Shown here in pieces: positions 1 through 10,118 of a stretch of DNA of 64,000 nucleotides. The notes beneath the pieces were generated by a model. The model worked only from the letters and a program-made list of their open reading frames with translations, had not been told where the DNA came from and ran no database searches. Both the position numbers and the translations under genes were made by a program. Positions within the stretch are counted from its first letter, which is position 1. Each line of letters opens with the position of its first letter. The stretch comes from Rallus limicola (taxonomy: Eukaryota; Chordata; Aves; Gruiformes; Rallidae): positions 1,186,001 through 1,250,000 of the forward strand of contig JAKCOZ010000018.1 in the NCBI GenBank assembly GCA_022605955.1. Reading direction: 5' to 3'.

Positions 1-956
1 AACAAGCAACTGGGACAGCACATTTGCTGCCTCCATGCTGCGGGCACGCTCTGGCTGGGGACCAACTCGGGGCTAAGATCCTGGCTAGCTTTGTGGGGTC
101 ACTGCTGCTGCAGGCACAAATTCCCAAAGCCCTAACCCACATGGGATAACAGTTACAGACCCACCCTGCAGCGAGATGTTAAGAGAAGTGATGTCCCCCC
201 TTTCACGGGGAGCTTATGACACCAAAAGGTGATCAGTGACCAAGAGGAAGCCCTTGAACTGCCTTGAGTCCTGCCAGCAAGCGCCAACCTCCTGATTACT
301 TCTCCTGCACTCTGGTCCCTGAGGAAAAGCAAGCACAAAAGCCACCGCTTTGGGGGAAAAAATAGATTCTCTGGTTTCATAACTGCATGCTGTCAAGCTG
401 GATTCCAATTAGATTTTTCCTGTGTCCTAACACAAGCTTTGCCTTTTCCAGAAATTTCTCGTCACTTGAAGCTTAGCTCCTGTCCTTTGCTCCACGCTGT
501 ACTTTGAGACATCTGAACGCCCGTCCTTTCCCCTTCCCACTCTGACAGAGACTGCAGCCGCTCACAGTTGTTCTGTGCCACTTTCAGCTGCCGAATCCCT
601 CTCACCCCTGCGAAAAGCTGGTGCTAACCAGCATCCTCTGTTCCAACTGCGTGGACTCCGCAGCTCAAAGTTCCTTTTATGCAGCGATCTCGAACAGAAA
701 ACAGGCAGCAACGAGCGCTAAGGCACTGCCAACCGCAGCTCTGCGCTGCTCTGCACGCCAGCACAGATGTAAGGGGGGGGAGCAGAGCAGAGCAAGTCTT
801 TCCTATTCTTTCTATCATGAGGACAGAGGACTCCTGCTGCTGATTTCCCCCCCCTTCCCCATACACCCCCCTACCCCATCAGCGGTCTTTAACACCATCA
901 CAGTATGCACCACAATGCTTTAAAACAGCAAAGCTTCTGGAAAACCCAAACAAAAG
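1..956. other. Upstream flank of LRRTM2, inside CTNNA1 intron 7
   Basis: No coding exon is visible here. Short open frames on both strands have no recognisable protein features. On the plus strand this is the proximal upstream region of LRRTM2; on the minus strand it is intron 7 of CTNNA1. Two minus-strand splice-donor-like sites occur: CAGGG followed by GTGAGAG, with the exon side ending at 606, and a weaker ACT followed by GTGAGC near 565. They would suit a minus-strand alternative first exon of CTNNA1, but nothing in the sequence proves transcription. There are small G and C runs at about 772-780 and 847-853. Confidence 0.5.
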
Positions 957-958
957 GC

Positions 959-990
959 ACGTCACCAGGTGACGTCAGCCTATATACAGC
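959..990 (+). promoter_or_regulatory. LRRTM2: Candidate LRRTM2 core promoter: palindromic CRE plus TATA-like box
   Basis: A perfect inverted repeat, ACGTCACC-A-GGTGACGT, spans 959-975. It overlaps a consensus cAMP response element TGACGTCA at 970-977 and an E-box-like CAGGTG. A TATA-like TATATA at 981-986 follows directly, so transcription would be expected to begin about 25-32 bp downstream, near 1010. The site lies about 450 bp upstream of the verified exon 1 splice donor, a sensible 5' UTR length. CREB/ATF binding is inferred from the motif only. Confidence 0.5.
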
Positions 991-1009
991 CCTGTGTGGT
1001 CGCAGCGCA

Positions 1010-1433
1010 TAAGCAAATCCATTCTTGTGCCGCTTCCCTGAAAAGCTTTTCAGTAAACGCACTCATGCTACTACAGGAGCTTCTCTCAGCAATAAGCCAC
1101 CCATCTGCCATCAACAAGTTAGGACTAAAGGAAGCCACAGCTGCGGGAAAAGAAAACGTGAGCTTCAATTAACCAGCTGAGCAGCCGCCGCGGACGAAAA
1201 CTTGTATTAAGCATCGATTTAATAATCGCAGAGCTGTCAGAGGGGATCAAGCCACCGATATCAAAAGGAATTATCCAAGAGAGCATCGTGGATTCAATTT
1301 TGCACTGATATCAAAGGACACTCAACCCAGTAAATTATTCAAAGGCTACCTTACGTTAGAGCCTTTCACAGACTCACCGCGTTGAGTCTAAAACTACGAC
1401 TGAATGCAACCTCCAATGTACTCAAAAGAATGG
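1010..1433 (+). other. LRRTM2: LRRTM2 exon 1 (5' UTR plus first 4 coding bases), start approximate
   Basis: The 3' end is firm: ATGG at 1430-1433 is followed by a consensus donor GTAAGT at 1434-1439. The 5' end is a guess from the TATA-like box at 981. The leader carries two upstream ORFs. The first starts at 1065 and ends at 1172 (35 codons). The second starts at ATG 1404 in weak context and reads across the splice junction to a stop at 1804-1806. The true start at 1430 has a good context (A at -3, G at +4). A direct repeat GATATCAAA(A)GGA occurs near 1257 and 1310. Confidence 0.6.
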
Positions 1434-3329
1434 GTAAGTTCCTGCCTTTCTGTATCCCTTGTCTAACGAGTGACCGGCTGTGCTTTAACAGAGCAGTCAG
1501 GTGCTAAAGGCAGTTTTTTTTTCTGCACTGAACCTTAAGAAAAACCTCATAAATCTGTTCTCCGATCGTGAGACTGTAATTCTCCGTAATAGAGCTAAAG
1601 CCTCATCCTAAGTGTAATAGCCCAGTATCGTGTGTTTCATAGTAAGTTGTTTCTTGCATTTAGAATGAGCGTGTCGGAAATGCATGGCAATGTTATCTGC
1701 AGTGAAATCTTCCGTCCGTGATGTTCAAAGTGTACTGATAAGGCTATCCTATCTTGTTGTTTTCCTAAATTATATTCTGCAGGCTTACATTTCAAGTGGC
1801 CATTAGGGGCTCGTATGCTGGCAGCACTATATGCAATGAGTATGGTTTTAAAAATGCTGCCTGCCTTGGGCATGGCTTGTCCACCAAAATGTCGCTGTGA
1901 GAAGCTGCTCTTTTACTGTGACTCTCAGGGGTTTCACTCAGTGCCAAACACCACTGAAAAGGGCTCGCTAGGTTTGTCACTGAGGCACAATTATATTTCT
2001 GAACTTGAAAGGGATCAATTTGCAAGCTTCAGTCAACTTACTTGGCTTCACTTAGATCATAATCAAATTGCAACAGTCAGAGAAGATTCTTTTCAAGGAC
2101 TGTATAAACTTAAGGAATTAGTCTTAAGTTCCAACAAAATCTTTCATTTGCCAAACACAACTTTTAGCCAGCTGCTTAACCTGCAGAATTTGGACCTCTC
2201 TTTTAATCAGTTATCCTCTCTGCACCCCGAGCTCTTCTACGGCCTTCGCAAGCTACAGACCTTGCACTTGCGTTCCAACTCCCTGCGGACCATCCCGGTC
2301 CGCCTGTTCTGGGACTGTCGTAGCCTGGAGTTCCTGGATTTGAGCACAAACCGCTTGCGAAGTTTGGCTCGCAACGGATTTGCGGGATTAATCAAGCTGA
2401 GGGAGCTTCACCTAGAGCACAACCAGCTGACAAAGATTAATTTTGCTCACTTCCTCCGGCTGAGCAGCCTGCACACACTCTTCTTGCAGTGGAACAAAAT
2501 TAGCAACTTGACATGTGGGATGGAGTGGACCTGGGGCACCTTAGAAAAGCTCGATTTGACTGGGAACGAAATCAAAGCCATCGACCTAACCGTCTTTGAA
2601 ACTATGCCTAACCTTAAAACCCTCCTAATGGATAACAACAAGCTCACCGTTCTGGATTCCAAGATCCTAAACTCGCTGACATCCCTCACCACCGTGGGCC
2701 TCTCCGGCAATCTGTGGGAATGCAGCCCAAAGATCTGCGCCTTGGCCACATGGTTGAGTGGCTTCCAAGGTCGGTGGGAGCACTCCATCCTCTGCCACAG
2801 CCCCGACCACACCCAGGGAGAGGATATTCTGGATGCTGTGTATGGTTTTCAGCTTTGCTGGAATTTATCAACTGTTGTTACACCCGTGGCTACGACTCAC
2901 GCAGTTCCCACCACCGAGTACACGAAGAGAATAAGCTCTTCTCATTTCCATATGGGAGACAAAGAGATTCCAACTACAGCAGGCATGGTCGTTACCACCG
3001 AAGAACATTTCCCGGAGCCAAACAATGCCATCTTCACTCAGAGGGTAATTACAGGAACAATGGCTTTATTGTTTTCTTTCTTTTTTATCATTTTTATAGT
3101 GTTCATCTCCAGGAAGTGCTGCCCTCCCACACTGAGAAGAATTAGGCAGTGCTCAATGATTCAAAACCACAGGCAGCTCCGCTCCCAGACACGGCTGCAT
3201 ATGGCAAACATGTCAGACCAAGGACCCTATAACGAATATGAACCCACCCACGAAGGACCCTTCATCATCATCAATGGCTACGGACAGTGCAAGTGTCAGC
3301 AGCTGCCGTACAAAGAGTGTGAAGTATAA
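1430..3329 (+). CDS. LRRTM2: LRRTM2, leucine-rich repeat transmembrane neuronal protein 2 (CDS joins 1430-1433 and 1783-3329)
   Basis: This is a postsynaptic type I membrane adhesion protein of excitatory synapses; the family binds presynaptic neurexins. The start codon sits at the end of exon 1 (ATGG, 1430-1433). An intron with GTAAGT...CTGCAG ends (1434-1782) is removed and exon 2 continues with GC TTA CAT, adding MGLHFKWPLGAR before the Met at 1815. The product is 516 aa, the usual LRRTM2 length. Seen in order: a hydrophobic signal peptide to about residue 33; a Cys-rich LRRNT cap (CPPKCRCEKLLFYC); ten or so LRRs with the LxxLxLxxN pattern (for example LTWLHLDHNQI, LQNLDLSFNQL); an LRRCT cap (NLWECSPKIC); a Thr-rich juxtamembrane stretch; a transmembrane helix at about 424-444; a basic RKCC turn; and a cytoplasmic tail ending in ECEV, the family PDZ-type C-terminus. 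It lies antisense inside CTNNA1 intron 7, the conserved vertebrate arrangement that excludes LRRTM1 and LRRTM3. No frameshift or stop is seen. Confidence 0.98.
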
Positions 3330-3877
3330 TACCCACACGCCATCCAAAATTAAATCAGATAAGTAACCTATTTTAAAATTGTAGGGGACCTACATCAGAT
3401 TCTAATTTTTACAAATGTTGACATAAAGCCTAATTTTCCAAGCTACTTAATGGAAACATTGTTTATGGAGTGGTGCAGTATTTTTTTTTTAAGGTTTTTT
3501 TAAAAAAAAAAATCCATAATATTTTCAGTGTTAGAGAAGCAATGATGACATTAAACTTGCACTCCTAATGTTTGAAACTCAAAAAAAGACACTCACCTCA
3601 AACTCTGTAAAACGTTCCTTGTTATGTAATTATATGACTGTGTGTGAACATTTCTACCCTCCACATCCTACTTTTTCTAATGAGAACGGCACGAGGGGAA
3701 GGAGGCTGGGGCTGGATCTGCACAGAGATCTGCGGGGGGGACATACACTCTGTTTGTTCCACTGCAGCTGTAGCATCCCAAACCCTCCAGCTGGCTCCGC
3801 TCACTTTAAAGGCAGCCGTGGAGGAAGGTTTTATCCTCCTCTGATAATACCACTCCAGTTAAAAAGAAATAAATAAA
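3330..3877 (+). terminator. LRRTM2: LRRTM2 3' UTR with first poly(A) signal
   Basis: The TAA stop is at 3327-3329. AT-rich non-coding sequence follows, and the first canonical signals are two overlapping AATAAA hexamers at 3868-3873 and 3872-3877. An ATTAAA lies at about 3550. The real 3' end is not provable from sequence. The AT-rich, repeat-poor stretch continuing to about 5.4 kb could be a longer 3' UTR form: a Pumilio-type TGTAAATA lies at 4840-4847, but no AATAAA follows until beyond 6.7 kb. Confidence 0.4.
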
Positions 3878-6800
3878 ACTTTAAAAAGGGGGAAGGGAGG
3901 GGAAATAATAAAAAAAAACAAACCTCTGGGGTGATGAGAGTCCAGGTCGGGATTTAAGTGCATTTCTTTGAAATACAGATTTCTCTCTCTGCATTCACAG
4001 CCTGTCTGGCTTAAAGGGACCTTGCTAAAGCTCACAACAGATACAGTAAGGAGCACTCCACAGGGTCACAAATTAGCAGGATGCTCACAAATTAGCAGGA
4101 GGACTCTCTGGGCACTTAGGAAGTAGGCAGCGGAGCTGATTTAGGAAAGCTCAGTCCGAGGGGATCGATATGAAATATTAAGTGCATTCGGTTCTCACCA
4201 GCTCTCTGGTTTGACTTGCTGCTCCTTTTCATGAATTCAGGCTAATTACTCACGGTGTTTCAACACCTTTTCACGTGTAAATACCCTTAGCACAAGTTTT
4301 TCTTAATTAAAAGTAAACATTAATGTGAGGGTAAGGAGAAGGAAGGAAGGAAGGACGGAAGGACGGAAGGACGGAAGGACGGAAGGAAGGAAGGAAGGAA
4401 GGAAGGAAGGAAGGAAGGAAGGAAGAAGCCTCCCTTTGTCCACCCCCACTGCCCCCCCAGCCAAGCCTTCCTTTCGCCTGGAAGCTGTTTTCATGCACTA
4501 ACCCTGCCGGTTTCTCTAGAGACAGAATTAGCCCCTGTAACAGAAGCTCTCACTTGCCCTCCTCTCCCAAAACTCAAGGTAATTGACAGTTTAAAAAGAA
4601 AAACCAAACAAAATCATACCTGCTGGTAAGTTAGGAAGATATAATTAGTTTATAGAATAGTTCACTGAAAAATGTTTCATTTCGTCCTTGATACAGGACA
4701 GAACCTAAACTAGCAGATCCTTTAAAGAAAACCATATATAAAAATATATATACACACACACACCTCGCTTTTCAGGAGTAATTTGATTTCTTTAGCCAGA
4801 AATACCATATCGCTATTTATACTATATTATGAAATTATATGTAAATATTTGCAGATCTATGCAGCGACGGTGGTACCTGGGTGCCACGGGACTGGGGGGG
4901 TGTGGGGGGTCTGCAAAGGATTACATTATTTTTTAGGTCAACTGCTCCAATATTGTAAACATTCTAACCAAAGCTAAAAGGACCAGAGGGATGGGGGAAA
5001 AAAAAAAATTATCTATATATACATGTATGTATAACTACAAAATGTGTTGTGTTCGATGCTGCAGTGTTAAACGATTACCAGCACACACCGACGAAGAAAA
5101 ATTCCTCACAGTGTTGACATACCTTGAACAAATCAGTAATTACAGTATGCTAATTGTGTTGTACTAAACTATTCCGCAAACTTTTTAAAAGAGAAAAAAA
5201 AAAAAATCACTGCATAAAAATCTGTTTGCTATTTCACTCTGCTTTTATATATCTGTATTACCACTTAGTGAGGTATTTAGGGTGCAATTATACAACAGTT
5301 TGATGTTTTCTTGTGAAATGAAGTTGTCCGAGGCAATTATAGCAAGATAAGTGTGACTTCTGTTAAGTTTTACATAAAGCTTTTTCAATTACTGGTTTTG
5401 AAGATATTAATTTGCATCAGTTTGCTTTTACATGCAGCCCCTTATTACAAACAAGTATTTTGTTTACTTCCCGGGACTCTGTGCTCAATGGAAGAGACTC
5501 AGGGAAGCCTCATGGTTTTCCATAGAGATCCTTCAAACCTTCCTAACTGTTTATATGGCAGTGGGCCCGTTCTAGGAAATCAATTGCTGACTTTACCTGA
5601 GCACGGTAAATCCTGCTGGGCAGGTGGACAGAGAGCCAATTTCCCGTGTGTTTAAAGCCCACCTGAGCCAGGCCAGAACAAAGTTGTTAATTCCAGAAAT
5701 GCAGTGGGATCCAAGAGTGTTTAGCTGCTTGTAAAAAGGTTTGCTTCGTTCTTTACCACGAGTAAGTGCTTGCAGCTCTTCCTTTACATCCAGGCTTTTA
5801 CTCTGCTCCAGGCTGTCCCTGTCCCTACACCTGCCTTACCTTGCATTAACTAACACCGTGGTCGGCATGGCTGGGAACTGGAAAGCAGACGCTTCTGGGA
5901 ATGGTTTTTGTGCACAGCTGTAGGGTACTAGCAGACGCAGAGCTCGAACCAAACTCATTAATTATCCTGGCAGCCAAATAATCTTGCTACACTATCATCA
6001 ACCATCAGATGTCAATACTGAACTCTGGTGTCCTCAAGCTGCATTTCCGAGAAGGAATTCCACCTCTCCCCTGCAGGCCCAGCAGAAAGCCTTGCTGCAA
6101 GGCAGCCCAACAGGTACCATGTCAGTCTTCCAGGCAGTGAGGAGGGGTGTCCACCTGACTGGGACTCTGAGCTGCCTCCGGAGGAGGTGCTTTCCCAATA
6201 GGCAAGATCAGCGCAGAAGCCCACTCCCTCTTTATTAGTTTACCAGTGTGACCAAGGAGAGTTAAAACAGATGTTCCAGCAATGCTGTGTTTCATCCCCT
6301 TCTCCACCCCAGCCACTCACACCGTTTTTGAAACATTAAAGCACCTGCTGTTCCAGCATCTCTCTAGCAAACACACCCAGGGGCCCACCAACTCCTCTCC
6401 CTCAACAGTACCCCCAGTCCCCACTGGTCCTGCGGCACTGCCTTGGCTTGCAGACAGCGAAGCAGGAGGCCAGGAGACAGAGCCCAGCACAGCATCATTC
6501 AATTTTGCTTTGACTCTCTGTACTACACACTAATACGCAGCCAATCTCCCAAATGCCGTGGTTTATGCCTGCCATTTCCAAAACCATTTGTTGCCAGGTT
6601 CTAGGCATAAGCAAAGCAATTCTGCAAACATTACATTTAGGGTAACAGGTATCATAAAACTCACAGAATGTCAAACACTAGCAGTGAAGTCAACTTGAAT
6701 TCCCTTAGGAAGGGCAGCAAGCAGCAGGCAAAGCCATCACTCTACACAAGGACACGACCAGAGGCTGTTAATTTTTTATTTTTAGAAATAAAGTTACTGT

Positions 6801-9800
6801 CTTCCATTCTCAATTGCTTGTGACTCTTCCAGGCAAGGAGGGTAACGTAATAATCGCGTTACTCAGCAGTCTCTGATTTATTCTGTTTATGGGACGAGAA
6901 CTGCAGTGATTTGGTTTAAATTCGTGGTGTTTCAGTATGAGCGCTGGCTGATGATGAGAGGTTGTTAACTTGCTCTCCACCAAATACCATCTCCACTGCA
7001 CAGCCTTGGTCTCTAGAGATACTAAATGGCACTAGAGGTGCTCCACACACACCCCCAGGCACAACCTCAAGAAAGCGTTCAGGGCCTTTTAGAAATGAAA
7101 GTTTCTTTTACTGATCTCGAGATCCTTGTCCCATCCAAAGATCTCCTCCAGCCTTGCTGATCTCCAGCCAGCTTTTCCAGCCCCCACCCTTGCAGCAGTG
7201 ACGTGCAAACCGAGCAGCACAAGTTCAATTTTTGAGTCATCGTACTGGAACAGGTCTGAATTAATGCTTTCTGTGCCCCTCTCGTTAGTCGCTCTGCATT
7301 AGATCACCATTTAAATGCACACAGCTAAAAAAGAGAAATCACTGGCTAAAGAGTAAAATGGGTTAGCATTTAGTCTCCAGCTGAAGTTCTCCCCTGCACA
7401 GAGTTCCCATTTCTCATCAGATGGAAACATAATTAATGCCTCTGTATCAACGTTTGGTTTTGTTTGCTCTCTCCCCAAGCAGAAACTATCCGATAAGCCT
7501 GGCCTGCGTGGCAAGCTAAGCATCCGAGCTTATGTACCGTCATCCCCCTGTAGAAGACAGTGACCTATTGCTAACATGTAAAATCAGAAATATCCAGTGG
7601 CTTTAAACCAGAAGTCTGCACTACACACATTTTTTAATGTCTCCAAGTTAATTTCTGTACTACTTTAATGAAAATAAAGTTGATTTAATTTTGTAATCTG
7701 CATAGCTATCAAAATCCATCTGTTCAGACCAATGAAATCTACCCAGAAGCTGAATTTCATCTTTCTTATGAAGTTTTCCACAAAAATAAGAAGGTTCAGA
7801 GAGGGATATATTATTTCTCCTCCCCCTAAAAAAAAGGAACAAGCAAGGAAACAACAAAATCCCAGGCAGTTGCAGAGCAGCAGCTCCTCCTTCCCCACAC
7901 CTTTCCCCAGTGCAGAGCCTCCTGCACGCTCGAGCTGGTGCCAGGCTTTGCTCTTGAAGCCATCCAGCTAGCAGGGTGCTTAAAGAGCATTGTGGAGCAG
8001 TTTAGAAATTCAGCATTTCACATCTTGTATGAAAACCTTTTGAGAGGTATCCAGGGAAAGGTAACAGAAGCTTTGATGGGTCTCATCAAGCCTCAGACAG
8101 GGCAAAACGCCACACAGCTCATGCACAGCCAGTGTGCGCTGCATCTGCTTATCCTTCCACCACTCCTTTGTAAAAATATAAACAAAAAGCCTCAAAAGAA
8201 AAACCCTCACCCCATTTTTCTTTTTACCATCATGAAAACATTAGTGAGTGAACTATTCTACCAGCTTAGCAACCAGAGATTTAAAAAAAAGAAAAAAGAG
8301 TCTTAGATGCATTGTATTAAATTATGTTTAAGGAGCCGCTTTCTGGTGGGAGGGGGTGTAAGTAACAGAGTAAAACAAAGCGCAGTGTACAGAAAGATTT
8401 TGTTATTAAAATTGTGTATACTGTAAAACTGCATTTGCCTCTTTCTTCCTCCCCTTTCAAACAGAAGTGTCACAAGCTCACTCTTTCACAACACGTAAAG
8501 AGCAGCCTGTGGCCTCGGCCATTTCAGAGAAACGCTACCCAGAGTGGGCAGGCCAGGTTTGGGCCTGTCCCTTTGCCAGGACCATGGAGAACATGGCCCC
8601 TGCTTGTTTGCTGTGGTAAATGAGCTGGTCTGCATGGGCTCACCTCAAACATGTGTCTCTTGCTGTTTGTATATGGAAGATGAAAGAGTGAGAACCAAAG
8701 CAAAGCCAAACCCTTGAGACTGAACCCCGTGAGCATCGGTGTGAGAACTGGCACGGGCAGTGTGTCCTCGCCGGCACGCTGGCCTGGGCTTCAGCGCCAC
8801 CCGGGAGAGGCTGCCAGCTCCAACCAGGCTCTAACTCAACATTCTCCCCCAGGTCACCGCAAACCCAACTGCTGGTCGCAGTGCCAGCCAGGAGTGTGGC
8901 ATTCCCAACGGGATCACCTTGCAGTGAATTTAGCCAGGACAAACAATATGTATCATTTAGAGATGTCAAACTAGCAAGACTTCACTTCAGCTCTGAATTA
9001 CAGCCACCTGAAAGTGTCAGAAATACATTCCCTGTAGAATAAGTGTTCTTTATACAGGCTATCACAATGAAGGTAATGTTCCAAACCACAGTGCCTCAAT
9101 AACGTGAAGAAGATTTCTGATTTAGAGGAGTGACAAGTTCACGCACACAACCCAAAAGCCTTGATACAACAGCTGAACAAAAGAACGAGTTTCAGGATGT
9201 TCCAAGATGATTACATGCACCCAACTGCCAGCTAAAAATCACTTCAGTAACTAAGCCTTAGCTGCATTTACTTTTTGCAAAAGGTTTGGCTGGAACAAGT
9301 TCTCAAGGGTTTTAAATGTCAGCTGGCTAACTGCCTCTCCAATCCTTCTCGTACTTCAAAGCAGCACATGATAAATCTATTTTCTTAAAATCTCAAAGAG
9401 ACTAATTTTAAGATAAAAAGCATCTCTCAAATGCAAAACTAGTTGTTTTCACAAGCAAAGGTAAGATACATAAAAGAAAAAAGTATTCTGGGTGGACTAC
9501 ATAAAAACCTTGAAATCCAATTAGTAACAGGGGAATGCCAGCATCCCTGGTAACTTACTTCTAAGCGTAGGCTCTATCAGGAGAGCTACTCAAAGACTGA
9601 GACTCCAGAATCCCACCAGTGAGGATGGCACAAATGACCCGACAATCACAGCACACCTGGGAAGTGCTGACTCCCTCCTTGGGGGAGTGTGCAGGTGAAG
9701 GGACAGCACCCACTGCAAGCACCCGGCCCCTGTGTACAGCCCTGGCATTAGGATCGACTGTACTCTGATCTTGGAAAAAAGCTTTATGGTATCATTGCTA

Positions 9801-9900
9801 CCTAATCAATAACCCTGAAGATACCAGGGAAACGATGGTACTACAATGAATTAAAGCTATCAGTCATATTTGACAGTAGGAGCCAAGTGCTCCAGGAGTT
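3878..9900. other. CTNNA1 intron 7, non-coding stretch
   Basis: No exon with coding character is seen on either strand. The part to about 5.4 kb is AT-rich and may include extended LRRTM2 3' UTR. It contains a GGAA/GGAC microsatellite (4339-4424) and a short TA/CA run at about 4743-4763. From 5.4 to 9.9 kb the sequence is unremarkable intron. The open frames are short, overlap on both strands and lack motifs. Confidence 0.6.
4339..4424. repeat. GGAA/GGAC tetranucleotide microsatellite
   Basis: About 21 tandem tetranucleotide units are visible: GGAA units, then a middle block alternating GGAC and GGAA, then about ten uninterrupted GGAA units. The regular GGAC interruptions suggest expansion of an eight-base unit within a GGAA array. 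It lies about 1 kb downstream of the LRRTM2 coding end. The Pro/Ser-rich minus-strand open frames here only reflect the repeat. Confidence 0.95.
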
Positions 9901-10118
9901 ATTTTGGAAGAAATTCTTTTTGCTGGGGGTGGTGAGACACTGGCACTGGGTGCCCAGGGAGGTGGTAGATGCCCTGTCCCTGGAAACATTCCAGGTCAGG
10001 TTAGATAGGGGCTCTGAGCAACCTGGTCTAGTGGAAGACATCCCTTGCCTGTGGCAGAAGGTTGGACTAGATAGGATTTAAAGGTCCTTTCCAACCCCAG
10101 ACAACCCAGGATTCCATG
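9901..10118 (+). mobile_element. CR1 LINE 3' fragment, plus orientation
   Basis: This is the typical CR1 3' end read on the plus strand. It includes GGTGGTGAGACACTGGCAC, then a TGCCCAGGGAGGTGGT block, then CATTCCAGGTCAGG, then GGTTGGACTAGATAGG, and ends with AAAGGTCCTTTCCAACCC and a degenerate ATTCCATGA tail. It is 5'-truncated, as most avian CR1 copies are, and has no coding capacity. It sits in CTNNA1 intron 7, antisense to CTNNA1. Confidence 0.9.

Noticed and set aside
2447..2871. Minus-strand open frames of 121 and 61 codons across LRRTM2
   Set aside because: They are antisense shadows of the LRR coding sequence.
1815..3329. LRRTM2 as a 504-aa single-exon gene starting at 1815
   Set aside because: The upstream donor, acceptor and in-frame codons give the full 516-aa protein, and the 1815 ATG has a weak context.
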